The notes beneath the pieces are model-generated. The model had not been told where the DNA came from and made no database searches. It saw only the letters and a program-made list of their open reading frames with translations. A stretch of DNA of 64,000 nucleotides from Palsa-504 sp050011155 (GTDB lineage: Bacteria; Actinomycetota; Actinomycetes; Streptosporangiales; Streptosporangiaceae). The DNA lies in contig JBEKJP010000001.1 in NCBI GenBank assembly GCA_050011155.1, positions 1-64,000 on the forward strand, written 5' to 3'. Numbering within the stretch: position 1 is the stretch's first letter; every line of letters begins with the position of its first letter. Shown here piece after piece: positions 31,804 to 39,440 of the stretch. The position numbers were made by a program, and so were the translations under genes.

Positions 31804-32831
31804 CCCCGCGAGCCAGCCGCGATCCGCTCGACGCCGCCTACGATGTCGCCCTGCTCGACCTGGACGGCGTGGTCTACATCGGCGGTGCCGCCATCCCCGG
31901 GGCGGCGCAGGCCCTGCGCAAGGCCGCCGCGGCGGGCATGCGACTGGCGTACGTGACCAACAATGCCTTCCGCACCCCGGCCGCCGTCGCCGCGCTGCTG
32001 ACCAGCCTCGGCGTCCCGGCCGCGGCGGAAGACGTGGTGACCTCCGCTCAGGCCGCGGCCCGGCTGCTGGCCGAGCGCCTCCCGGCGGGCGCGCCGGTCC
32101 TGGTCGTCGGCGGCAGCGGCCTGCGGATGGCGCTGCGCGAACGCGGGCTGCGCCCGGTCAGCACGGCGGCGGACAAGCCGCTCGCCGTGGTCGAGGGCTA
32201 CGCGCCCGGAGTGGACTACTCGATGCTGGCCGAGGGCGGCCTCGCGGTCGCGGCCGGCGCGCTGTTCGTCGCGTCCAACGCCGATCTCACCCTCCCCGGC
32301 CGCGGCGGGATCGGGCCGGGAAACGGGTCGCTCATCCAGGTGATCGCCACCGCGACCGGAGTGCGGCCGCTGGTGGCGGGCAAGCCGGAGCCCCCGCTGC
32401 ACCACGAGTCGGTACTGCGTACCAAGGCCAAGCATCCGCTGGTCGTCGGCGACCGGCTGGACACCGATATCGAGGGCGCGCAACGGGTCGGCGCGGACAG
32501 CCTGCTGGTGCTCACCGGCGTGACCGGTCCGGCCGCCGCGGTGCTCGCGCCGCCGTCCCAGCGCCCCACCTACCTGGCCGAGGACCTGTCTGGCCTGCTC
32601 GAGCCGCACCCGGAAATCGAGGAAGCGGACGGCGGCTACGGCTGCGGCGGCTGGACGGCGCGCCGGGACCGGGACCGCCTGGAACTGGATGGCCAGGGCG
32701 AGCGCATCGACGGCCTGCGTGCGCTCTGCGCCGCGGCCTGGTCGGCCGACGGCGAGCCAGACCTCAGCGAGGAAGCGGTCCGCGCCGCGGTCGAGCGCCT
32801 CGGTCGTAACCATGAGAGTCGTAACGATTAG
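31800..32831 (+). CDS. HAD-IIA family sugar-phosphate/nitrophenyl phosphatase (NagD-like)
   Basis: A 343-residue HAD phosphatase with a IIA cap. Motif I is ALLDLDGVVYIGGAAIPGA, motif II YVTNNAFRTPAAVA, the motif III Lys is in VAGKPEPPLHHESVL, and motif IV is VVGDRLDTDIEGAQRVGADSLLVLTGVT. The substrate is probably a small phosphate ester. About 75 residues after the core (from residue 265 on) form an acidic extension not usual for NagD (GGYGCGGWTARRDRDRLELD). The GTG start overlaps the TPR stop. Confidence 0.9.
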   Translation: MTPRASRDPLDAAYDVALLDLDGVVYIGGAAIPGAAQALRKAAAAGMRLAYVTNNAFRTPAAVAALLTSLGVPAAAEDVVTSAQAAARLLAERLPAGAPVLVVGGSGLRMALRERGLRPVSTAADKPLAVVEGYAPGVDYSMLAEGGLAVAAGALFVASNADLTLPGRGGIGPGNGSLIQVIATATGVRPLVAGKPEPPLHHESVLRTKAKHPLVVGDRLDTDIEGAQRVGADSLLVLTGVTGPAAAVLAPPSQRPTYLAEDLSGLLEPHPEIEEADGGYGCGGWTARRDRDRLELDGQGERIDGLRALCAAAWSADGEPDLSEEAVRAAVERLGRNHESRND

Positions 32832-32865
32832 ACCGGACTAGCGACACACACAGTCACCCGCCGTG

Positions 32866-32871
32866 TAGGCT
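32866..32871 (+). promoter_or_regulatory. -10 box (TAGGCT) of the polycysteine leader
   Basis: TAGGCT ends 6 nt before the ATG at 32878, so transcription would begin at or next to the start codon (leaderless). GCGACA at 32841-32846 is a possible but distant -35. Confidence 0.55.
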
Positions 32872-32877
32872 ATCCGC

Positions 32878-32961
32878 ATGTCACGCCGCGCCCCGCACGG
32901 GACCCACCTGGGTGTCACCGCGATGCTCGCGCGCGTGCTCTGTCCTTCGTGTTGTTGCTGA
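32878..32961 (+). CDS. 27-residue polycysteine leader peptide (candidate attenuator)
   Basis: A short frame, ATG to TGA, encodes MSRRAPHGTHLGVTAMLARV followed by LCPSCCC. Four of the last six residues are Cys, including three in a row directly before the stop. The start has no Shine-Dalgarno but has a TAGGCT box 6 nt upstream, fitting leaderless translation. Polycysteine leaderless short frames that sense cysteine are known in mycobacteria, where Cys-codon stalling changes expression of the downstream gene. Here the Cys codons (32950-32958) form the 5' arm of a stem (32951-32965) that competes with a second stem (32960-32986). The downstream gene encodes a cysteine-dioxygenase-like cupin, which matches the logic. 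Confidence 0.7.
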   Translation: MSRRAPHGTHLGVTAMLARVLCPSCCC

Positions 32962-32986
32962 CAACGACCCTCAGCCGACCGTTGTC
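32951..32986 (+). promoter_or_regulatory. Two mutually exclusive stems after the leader peptide
   Basis: GTTGT (32951-32955) can pair with ACAAC (32961-32965). Alternatively GACAACG (32960-32966) can pair with CGTTGTC (32980-32986), a perfect 7-bp stem. The shared arm overlaps the leader stop codon. A further hairpin, GGCGC (32993-32997) with GCGCC (33015-33019) enclosing CCCT-GATG-AGGG, follows. Confidence 0.55.
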
Positions 32987-33042
32987 GCCCCCGGCGCCCC
33001 CTGATGAGGGTTGCGCGCCGAAAGCCCGCGAAGGATCTTCCG

Positions 33043-33072
33043 TTGAATACCCAGTTGAATACCCAGTTGAAT
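33043..33072 (+). repeat. 12-bp tandem repeat upstream of the cupin start
   Basis: GTTGAATACCCA is repeated about 2.5 times (GTTGAATACCCA, GTTGAATACCCA, GTTGAATCC). If the cupin starts at 33091 it lies in the 5' untranslated region; if translation began at 33004 it would encode Leu-Asn-Thr-Gln repeats. Confidence 0.7.
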
Positions 33073-33090
33073 CCACAGGTGACCGCAGAC

Positions 33091-33543
33091 ATGTCGGCTG
33101 CCCCCGAGATCGCCCTGCTGGCCGCGGCGAGCTCAGGTCGGCCGGCCGGGGCACCGGGCAACGGGCCGCTGACCCTCGGCACCCTGGCGCGCCAGTTGCG
33201 CATGCTCGCCGCCACGCCGGAGCGATGGTGGGGACTCGTCCGCTTCGACCCAGCCCGTTCGGCCCGAATTGATGTTGAAGACCAGCCGGAGTACGGCGCC
33301 TGGCTGATGGTCATGCCACCCGGCGGCGCCAGCCTGGCCTGCGACTGCGACGTCGCCACGCTGATAGCGGGGGAGGCGGCCGAGGGCGCGGCGCTGCGCC
33401 CGGGGCCGGTGCGGGTCCACGGCCGGCCGCACTGGCTGCGCGGCCACGGGGCGGGCTACTCGATCAGCCTGCACGCCCGGGCGGTACCCGGCCGGACCCG
33501 GTCGGCCGGATTCTCAGTAGCTGAGTTGGTGGCGAGCCGCTAG
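33091..33543 (+). CDS. Cysteine-dioxygenase-like cupin with altered metal site
   Basis: A 150-residue single-domain protein. TLARQLRMLAATPERWWGLVRFDP resembles the N-terminal helix of actinobacterial cysteine dioxygenase-family proteins (W..LVRF.P), followed by the EYGAWLMVMPPG strand. Where that family has the metal-binding HDHG, this protein has CDCD (84-87). The second cupin motif, LRPGPVRVHGRPHWLRGHGA, retains His residues. It may therefore be a non-catalytic thiol or metal sensor, or use Cys ligands. ATG 33091 is chosen (AGGTG 11 nt upstream); GTG 33079 and ATG 33004 are in frame alternatives. The polycysteine leader immediately upstream points to cysteine-dependent control. Confidence 0.55.
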   Translation: MSAAPEIALLAAASSGRPAGAPGNGPLTLGTLARQLRMLAATPERWWGLVRFDPARSARIDVEDQPEYGAWLMVMPPGGASLACDCDVATLIAGEAAEGAALRPGPVRVHGRPHWLRGHGAGYSISLHARAVPGRTRSAGFSVAELVASR

Positions 33544-33636
33544 CTCGCAATTCAGCTTCCCGTCAGGTCGAGGTAATAGGCTAATCGGGTCGGGGTGGCA
33601 TATTCCGAAGACATGCGGCCAGAAGGGACTCAGCCG

Positions 33637-34620
33637 ATGATTGAGGTACGGGGGCTTACTAAACGGTACGGCGAGAAAATCGCCGTCAACAACCTGTCGT
33701 TCGACGTGATGCCGGGCAAGGTGACAGGTTTCCTCGGCCCGAACGGGGCGGGCAAGACGACCACTATGCGGCTCATCCTGGGCCTGGACTACCCAGACAC
33801 TGGCGGCGTGACCATCGACGGCAAGCCCTATGCCACCCTGGCCAATCCGATGCGCGAGGTGGGCGCACTGCTGGACGCCAAGGCGGTACACGGCGGCCGT
33901 TCGGCTTATAACCACTTGCTATGCCTGGCGCAGACGAACAACCTGCCGAAACGCCGGGTGGACCAGGTGATCGAGCTGGTCGGCCTGACCGAGGTGGCGC
34001 GCAAGCGGACCAAGGGGTTCTCGCTCGGCATGGGGCAGCGGCTCGGTATCGCCGGGACGCTGCTCGGCGACCCGAAGGTCCTGATGTTCGACGAGCCGGT
34101 CAACGGGCTGGACCCCGAGGGCATCCTGTGGATCCGCAACCTGATGAAGGCGCTCGCGGCCGAGGGGCGCACGGTGTTCGTGTCCAGCCACCTGATGTCG
34201 GAGATGGAGCACACCGCCGACAGCCTGATCGTGATCGGCCGGGGGCAGTTGCTGGCCGAATGCACCATGGAAGAGTTCATCGCCCGCAGCTCGGGCCAGA
34301 CTGTCCGGGTCGCCACCCCGCAGGCCGACGTGCTGGCCAGGGCGGTCACCGGGGCGGGCGGCAGGGCGGTCACCGGCGCCGACGGCGCCCTGATCGTGTC
34401 CGGCCTGGTCGCCGCCCAGGTCGGCGACCTCGCGTTCGAGCACGGCGTGCGGCTGCACGAGCTGACCGTGGTCCGGGCCTCGCTCGAGGAGGCCTTCATG
34501 GAGCTGACCGCGGACAGCGTGGAGTACCGGGGCGGCGAGGGCAACGGCCCCCAGGGCCCTGGCCCGGTCCAGGAGCAGCTGACCGATCATGAGCAGCTCA
34601 GCGGCGAAAGGAGGGCCTGA
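33637..34620 (+). CDS. ABC-2 exporter ATP-binding protein
   Basis: A 327-residue ATPase. Walker A GPNGAGKTTTMRLIL, Q-loop ALLDAKAVHGGRSAYNHL, signature FSLGMGQRLGIAGTLL (in the LGMGQR form typical of lantibiotic/bacitracin exporters), Walker B VLMFDEPVNGLDPEG and switch His in VSSHLMSEMEH. This subtype (AHGGR.A.NHL and LGMGQRLG) is common in actinomycete ABC-2 systems. The ATG at 33637 follows AGAAGGGA; earlier in-frame starts (33595, 33613) are less likely. A polar C-terminal tail follows residue 300. The permease follows 1 bp later. Confidence 0.92.
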   Translation: MIEVRGLTKRYGEKIAVNNLSFDVMPGKVTGFLGPNGAGKTTTMRLILGLDYPDTGGVTIDGKPYATLANPMREVGALLDAKAVHGGRSAYNHLLCLAQTNNLPKRRVDQVIELVGLTEVARKRTKGFSLGMGQRLGIAGTLLGDPKVLMFDEPVNGLDPEGILWIRNLMKALAAEGRTVFVSSHLMSEMEHTADSLIVIGRGQLLAECTMEEFIARSSGQTVRVATPQADVLARAVTGAGGRAVTGADGALIVSGLVAAQVGDLAFEHGVRLHELTVVRASLEEAFMELTADSVEYRGGEGNGPQGPGPVQEQLTDHEQLSGERRA

Positions 34621-34621
34621 C

Positions 34622-35464
34622 ATGGCCGCGATCACCAGGCAGGCCCCGGACGCCGCGGTCCTGCCTCCTCCGTCCGGCCGGGCCGGCCTCGGCGGCACCC
34701 TGCGCTCGGAGTTCACCAAGATCCGTTCGGTCCGCTCGACCTGGTGGACGCTGCTGGCGCTGGTCGTGGTCAGCATCGGGATCGGCGCGGCCATCTCCGC
34801 GGGCGTGGCGGCCAACTGGTCGCACACCTCGGCGTCCGACCGCGCCACCTTCGACGCCACCCAGGTCAGCGTGGCCGGGCTGTTCTTCCTCGGCCAGCTG
34901 GTCATCGTGGTCTTCGGGGCGATCGTGCTCACCGCCGAGTACTCCACCGGGATGATCAGGACGTCGCTGACCGCGATGCCCCGGCGGGCCGTCCTGTTCA
35001 CCGCCAAGGCGGTGGTGTTCGCCGTCGTCGCCCTGGTGGTCACGCTGGTCACGGCTTTCCTGGCGTTCTTCGTGGGCCAGGCCATCTTGACCAGCACGCA
35101 CGCGAGCGCCACGCTGTCCCAGCCGGATGTGCTGCGTGCCGTCATCGGCGGCGCCCTGTACGTCACGCTGTGCGGCCTGTTCGCGTTCGCGGCCGGGGCC
35201 ATCTTCCGGCACACCGCGGCCACCATCACCTCGATCATCGGGCTCCTGTTCGTCATCCCGATCCTGGCGCACCTGCTGCCGAGCAACTGGTACGACGACA
35301 TCGCCCGGTGGCTGCCCAGCTCGACGGGCGACGCCATCTCGGTCACGGTCGGGTCCGGGCCCAGCCACCTGTTCTCCCCGTGGGGCCAGTTCGCGGTGTT
35401 CGCGATCTACACGGCGGTCCTGCTGGTCGTGGGCGGGATCTTGTTCCGCAAGCGCGACGCCTGA
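34622..35464 (+). CDS. ABC-2 transporter permease
   Basis: A 280-residue membrane protein with six predicted helices. LRSEFTKIRSVRSTWWTLLALVVV is the typical cytoplasmic start of this ABC-2 subtype, and AVLFTAKAVVFAVVALVVTLV and FVIPILAHLLPSNWYDDIARWLPSSTG are also characteristic. It forms a two-gene exporter with the ATPase upstream. AAAGGAGGG lies 8 nt before the ATG. The substrate is unknown; no regulator is adjacent. Confidence 0.9.
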   Translation: MAAITRQAPDAAVLPPPSGRAGLGGTLRSEFTKIRSVRSTWWTLLALVVVSIGIGAAISAGVAANWSHTSASDRATFDATQVSVAGLFFLGQLVIVVFGAIVLTAEYSTGMIRTSLTAMPRRAVLFTAKAVVFAVVALVVTLVTAFLAFFVGQAILTSTHASATLSQPDVLRAVIGGALYVTLCGLFAFAAGAIFRHTAATITSIIGLLFVIPILAHLLPSNWYDDIARWLPSSTGDAISVTVGSGPSHLFSPWGQFAVFAIYTAVLLVVGGILFRKRDA

Positions 35465-35493
35465 GCGGCGCCCGCGCCGGCCCGGGCGGCGGT

Positions 35494-35519
35494 CCGGGCG
35501 GCCAGGTCCGGCCGCCCGG
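35494..35519. terminator. Terminator-like hairpin between convergent genes
   Basis: CCGGGCGGCC and GGCCGCCCGG are perfect 10-bp arms with a 6-nt loop, between the ABC permease and the beta-propeller gene. Confidence 0.65.
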
Positions 35520-35529
35520 GCCGGCCCCC

Positions 35530-36789
35530 TTACCAGGCGACGGGGGTCGTGCCGCGGGGCAGCGGCACCGTGCCGCTGACATCACCGCTGGCCAGGTTGA
35601 TCGCCACCGTGGTCGAGGTTCGCTCGAGGGTCTTGGCTCCCGGCGGCAGGTTCTTGTCAGGCACCAGTGTGGTCCGCACTATGGTCACCAGCGCGTAGCC
35701 GCCGGCCGGGTCGATGATCATGTCGCAGCCCGATCCCGTCGCCGCCGGCCAGGTGTGCAGGACCCCGGTCCGCTGTCCCGTCGTGGCCCCGTAGGCCGCG
35801 AGCGTGAGCGTGGCCGCGTTACCGGGGCCGCTCAGCGTGCAGGCGTAGAGCGTCGCTCCGTCCGGGCTGAGCCCCGCCGTTTCCACGCGCGGGTAACCGC
35901 TCGGCGGCTGGTGCAGCCCGGTCGTGCTCACCGAGTCGACCGGTCCTGACGGGGCGCTGGTGTCGAGCGTCCTGGCGCCCAGCTCGGCCGTGTCGTCCTT
36001 CGGGTACTGCAGGAAGCCCAGCTTGCTGCCGTCGGCCGAAAGCCACAGGCTGGACGTGGCCAGGTCAAGCGCATAGGGCTCGCCCGAAGCGTAGGACCAC
36101 TGCCTGGTCACCTGCCCGCTGGCCAGGCGGATCAGCGCGATCCCGCCGGCCAGCGGCTTGCCGCCGCTGCCCGGCGGCGGCGTGGTGCACCCCTCGAGGG
36201 AAAAGGCGGCGGTGCTGCCGTCGCCGCTCAGCGCCAGCCCGTCGGGCTGGGTGGCGGTCGGCAACGTGACGTCCAGCCGGGTCAGCGACGGCTGCCCGTC
36301 CGCGGTGAGCTGGACCTTGTACAGGATCGTCCCGCAGGCCGAGGTCGGGTACACCTGGGCGGCGGCCAGGAACGTCCGGTCATCGGCCGCCGCCGCCACG
36401 TAGCTGAACCCCTGCCCGGCCGGGGCGGCCGCCCGCCCGGCGACCTGCCCGGTAGTCGTCTGGATCACCTGCAGGGCTCCGCCGACGATGACGAGGGTGA
36501 ACTCGGGCACACCCCCGTCAGTGCCGGCCCCGGGCGTGGTCCCGGCCGGGTGGTGCCCGCCGCCGGACAGCCGGGGCACGATCGCCGTCACGGCCAGCAG
36601 CAGCGCCACGACGGCGGCCGCCGCGCCCAGCGGCATCAGCAGCCCGGCCCGGCCCCGCCGGGCGCGGTCACGATGCCTGGACCGGTGTCCTGGGGTGCGG
36701 AATTCGTGCAGGCCACGGATTTGCTCGGCATCTACGGTGGCGGCCGCGGCCTGGTAGGCGTCGCGCAGCCGGCCTGCTGTGTCATTCAT
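35530..36789 (-). CDS. Membrane-anchored WD40/beta-propeller-like protein, partner of the sigma factor
   Basis: A 419-residue protein. About 50 cytoplasmic residues rich in Arg and His (HRSRHRDRARRGR) precede one transmembrane helix (MPLGAAAAVVALLLAVTAIV). About 340 extracytoplasmic residues then carry repeated beta-propeller-like strands, such as DGLALSGDGSTAAFSLEG and LSADGSKLGFLQYPKD. It overlaps the sigma factor gene by 8 bp. In actinomycetes such proteins accompany SigE-type sigma factors and may act as surface sensors or anti-sigma-like partners; no zinc-binding anti-sigma motif is seen. That role is inferred. Confidence 0.75.
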   Translation of the reverse strand: MNDTAGRLRDAYQAAAATVDAEQIRGLHEFRTPGHRSRHRDRARRGRAGLLMPLGAAAAVVALLLAVTAIVPRLSGGGHHPAGTTPGAGTDGGVPEFTLVIVGGALQVIQTTTGQVAGRAAAPAGQGFSYVAAAADDRTFLAAAQVYPTSACGTILYKVQLTADGQPSLTRLDVTLPTATQPDGLALSGDGSTAAFSLEGCTTPPPGSGGKPLAGGIALIRLASGQVTRQWSYASGEPYALDLATSSLWLSADGSKLGFLQYPKDDTAELGARTLDTSAPSGPVDSVSTTGLHQPPSGYPRVETAGLSPDGATLYACTLSGPGNAATLTLAAYGATTGQRTGVLHTWPAATGSGCDMIIDPAGGYALVTIVRTTLVPDKNLPPGAKTLERTSTTVAINLASGDVSGTVPLPRGTTPVAW

Positions 36790-37348
36790 CGATTTCTCCT
36801 TTGAGTTCCCTGGCCAGTGCGGCGAGCGCGCGGGAGACCGTGGACGAGACGGTGCCCCGGCTGACCCCGAGCATCGCGGCGATGTCCTGCTCGCCGAGGT
36901 CGAGGTAGTAGCGGAGCGCGAGGACCTCGCGCTGACGCTGGGACAGCCTGGCGGCGGCGGCGAGCACCGCCCGGCGGTCCTCGCCGTCCATCGCCGCGGC
37001 CTCGGCCGACCAGACCGGCGGATCGTGCGTCACCCGCAGCAACCGGGCCCGCCGTCGGCTGCGCTGGACGCTGCGGCAGCCGTTCAGCACCGCGGTGCGC
37101 AGGTAGCCGAGCACGCTGGCGGGATCCCGCACCCGGTGCCACCCCTGGTACAGGTGCAGGAACGCCTCCTGCACCACGTCCTCGGCCGTGGCCCGATCGC
37201 CGACGAGCAGCAGGGCGAACCGGACCAGGCCAGGCGCGTGCGCCCGGTAGAGGCCATCCACCGCCTGGGTGGCCGCCCCGGGTGCCCCGGGCGCCCCGGG
37301 CGCCCCGGTCTGGTCACCCACCTGAGAACGCTCATCAGAAACTGTCAT
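36782..37348 (-). CDS. SigE-family RNA polymerase sigma factor (ECF type)
   Basis: A 188-residue sigma factor. Region 2 reads LVRFALLLVGDRATAEDVVQ and EAFLHLYQGWHRVRDPASVL; region 4 reads LSQRQREVLALRYYLDLGEQ and DIAAMLGVSRGTVSSTVSRAL. The short Gly/Ala/Pro linker at the N-terminus is unusual but typical of this actinobacterial group. The ATG at 37348 is used. It is coupled to the membrane propeller protein downstream, which may regulate it. No -35/-10 pair was identified in the gap to map. Confidence 0.92.
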   Translation of the reverse strand: MTVSDERSQVGDQTGAPGAPGAPGAATQAVDGLYRAHAPGLVRFALLLVGDRATAEDVVQEAFLHLYQGWHRVRDPASVLGYLRTAVLNGCRSVQRSRRRARLLRVTHDPPVWSAEAAAMDGEDRRAVLAAAARLSQRQREVLALRYYLDLGEQDIAAMLGVSRGTVSSTVSRALAALARELKGEIDE

Positions 37349-37415
37349 GCCAATAAGACGTCCCGGCCCCGGCCGATGCTGAGCCCGGCCGGGGAACTGC
37401 TTGCAAGCCTTTCCG

Positions 37416-38264
37416 CTAAGGCAGGGTCAGGATCTCGAACCCGTCGTCGGTGACGAGGATGGTGTGCTCGAACTGGGCGGTGCGCTTGCGGTCCTTGGTC
37501 ACCGCCGTCCAGCCGTCCGGCCAGACGTCGTAGTCGATGGTGCCCAGGGTGAGCATCGGCTCGATCGTGAACGTCATTGCCGGTTCCATGATCACGTCGG
37601 TGTACGGGTCGTCGTAGTGCGGCACGATCAGCCCGGAGTGGAACGTGCGGCCGATCCCGTGCCCGGTGAAGTCCCGCACCACCCCGTAGCCGAACCGCCG
37701 CGCGTACGACTCGATCACCCGGCCGACGGCGTTCAGCGGGCGGCCAGGCGCCACCGCGCGGATGCCGCGCATCATCGCCTCGTGGGTGCGCTCCACCAGC
37801 AGCCGCGATTCCTCGTCCACGTTCCCGGCGAGAAACGTGGCGTTGGTGTCTCCGTGCACGCCGCCGATGAACGCCGTGATGTCGATGTTGACGATGTCGC
37901 CGTCCTTGACCACCGTGTCGTCGGGGATCCCGTGGCAGATCACCTCGTTGAGCGACGTGCACAGCGACTTCGGGTAGCCGCGGTACCCGAGCGTGCTCGG
38001 GTACGCGCCGTGGCTGACGAGGTAGTCGTGTCCGACCTGATCCAGGTAATCGGTCGTGACACCAGGGGCCACGGCGGCGCCGACCGCCTCCAGGGCCTGG
38101 GCCGCCAGCTTGCTCGCCACTCGCATCCGCGCGATGATCTCGGGCGTCTTGACGTCCGGCTCGCCCGTCTTGGGACGCTTTTTGCCCACGTATTCCGGCC
38201 GCGTGATCTCCACGGGGACCTGACGGGTGGGAGAAAGCCGACCCGGATGAAGCACTGTCGCCAT
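37416..38264 (-). CDS. map: Methionine aminopeptidase type I
   Basis: A 282-residue metalloprotease removing N-terminal Met. The metal ligands are visible: two Asp in DGDIVNIDITAFIGGVHGDT, His in GHGIGRTFHSGLIVPHYDD, Glu in MTFTIEPMLTLG and Glu in AQFEHTILVTDDG. An N-terminal extension of about 40 residues contains PTRQVPVEITRPEYVGKK, common in actinobacterial copies. The ATG at 38264 has a TAGACT box 8 nt upstream on the minus strand (38279-38274), suggesting a leaderless transcript. It is divergent from the small gene at 38285. Confidence 0.95.
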   Translation of the reverse strand: MATVLHPGRLSPTRQVPVEITRPEYVGKKRPKTGEPDVKTPEIIARMRVASKLAAQALEAVGAAVAPGVTTDYLDQVGHDYLVSHGAYPSTLGYRGYPKSLCTSLNEVICHGIPDDTVVKDGDIVNIDITAFIGGVHGDTNATFLAGNVDEESRLLVERTHEAMMRGIRAVAPGRPLNAVGRVIESYARRFGYGVVRDFTGHGIGRTFHSGLIVPHYDDPYTDVIMEPAMTFTIEPMLTLGTIDYDVWPDGWTAVTKDRKRTAQFEHTILVTDDGFEILTLP

Positions 38265-38284
38265 GCTTTGCGAGTCTAATGGGC

Positions 38285-38455
38285 ATGGACAACGGAAAAC
38301 GATGGTGGTTCAGCCTCAAGACCCATGCCGTCGAGGACGACGACGGCCCCACCCCCGGCAAGGACCGGCTCGGCCCGTTCGCCACCAAGGAGGAGGCCGC
38401 CCGTGCGCTGGAGACGACGGAGCGGAGAAACCAGGAATGGGACGCGAAGGACTGA
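38285..38455 (+). CDS. 56-residue SPOR-like small protein
   Basis: A short gene from ATG 38285 to TGA 38455. It reads MDNGKRWWFSLKTHAVE, then KDRLGPFATKEEAARALETT and ending NQEWDAKD. The GP(F/Y).TK.EA..AL pattern is SPOR-like (related to peptidoglycan-binding SPOR repeats), but there is no signal peptide. Similar small proteins are common in streptomycetes. It lies 20 bp from the divergent map gene, and 27 bp before the YbjQ pair. Confidence 0.7.
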   Translation: MDNGKRWWFSLKTHAVEDDDGPTPGKDRLGPFATKEEAARALETTERRNQEWDAKD

Positions 38456-38482
38456 GCCGGGGATCCGGATAGTCTTATCATC

Positions 38483-39427
38483 GTGAGCAATGAGCTGCCG
38501 CCCGTGGCCGAGGCCCGGATGGCCGAGATCCGCAACGGCGCCTGGGGTTCGGCGCTGACGACGGACGAGTTCACCGCGATCCGCAGCGTCGGTTTCGAGC
38601 CGGTCGGCCAGGTGCTCGGCGCGTGCGTCTACAGCATCGGCTACACCGGCGGCTATGCCTGCCCGGGCGCGTGGGGATCCTGGGGCTACGGCACGCCGGC
38701 CCGGACCACGACGCAGGTCTCCTCGCGCGGGGGCTACGGCTCGTTCGGCCCGCTGGTGAAGGCGCTGTACGAGGCGCGGCACAAGGCCCTGGACCGGATG
38801 ACGGCCGAGTGCGAGGAACTGGGCGGGCACGGCGTGGTCGGCGTCCGGCTGACCATCGGTTCGTTCCCTGCGGGCGGCCTGGAGTTCAAGGCGATCGGCA
38901 CGGGCATCCGCGCGCCCGGCGTCGGGCCGGTATCCACCTGGAACCGTCCCCAGCGAGGTCAGCAGGGTCACCGGCACCGGCCGTTCACCTCCGACCTGTC
39001 CGGGCAGGATTTCGCCAAGCTGATCATGAAGGGCTGGGTGCCCGCCGGGCTCGCGCTCGGCATCTCGATCGGGTCCCGGCACGATGACTGGCTGACCGTC
39101 GGCCAGACCCGCTGGGGCGCGGGCAACGCCGAGGTCGTGGGCTATACCGAACTCGTCAACGACGCCCGGCACGACGCCCGCCAGCAGCTGGGACGCGACG
39201 TGGCGCGGCTGGGCGGCGAGGGCGTGGTGATCGCCGACATGGAGATGCGGGTGCGGGAACGCGAGTGCCCGGTGCAGGAGGGCCGCCGCGACCATATCGT
39301 GGAGGCCACCACCATCGGCACCGCGATCGTCAAGTTCACCCGGCACGAGCAGGCGCAGACCAAGCCGACGCTCGCCATCATGTCGCTCGACCCCCAGCGC
39401 CGCCAGGCGGCCCGGATCCGGATCTGA
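38483..39427 (+). CDS. YbjQ-type (PF01906) protein, two domains
   Basis: A 314-residue protein with two YbjQ-like domains. The first starts at LTTDEFTAIRSVGFEPVGQVLG, continues with MTAECEELGGHGVVGVRLTIG and closes with FKAIGTGIR. The second begins FTSDLSGQDFAKLIMKGWVP, then LGGEGVVIADMEM and HIVEATTIGTAIV. YbjQ proteins are suspected heavy-metal-binding or membrane-associated multimers, but the function is unproven. A Tyr/Gly-rich loop (GYTGGYACPGAWGSWGYG) is inserted in the first domain. The GTG at 38483 has a TAGTCT box 7 nt upstream. Its paralogue follows 13 bp later. Confidence 0.85.
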   Translation: MSNELPPVAEARMAEIRNGAWGSALTTDEFTAIRSVGFEPVGQVLGACVYSIGYTGGYACPGAWGSWGYGTPARTTTQVSSRGGYGSFGPLVKALYEARHKALDRMTAECEELGGHGVVGVRLTIGSFPAGGLEFKAIGTGIRAPGVGPVSTWNRPQRGQQGHRHRPFTSDLSGQDFAKLIMKGWVPAGLALGISIGSRHDDWLTVGQTRWGAGNAEVVGYTELVNDARHDARQQLGRDVARLGGEGVVIADMEMRVRERECPVQEGRRDHIVEATTIGTAIVKFTRHEQAQTKPTLAIMSLDPQRRQAARIRI

Positions 39428-39440
39428 CACAGGAGAGAAC

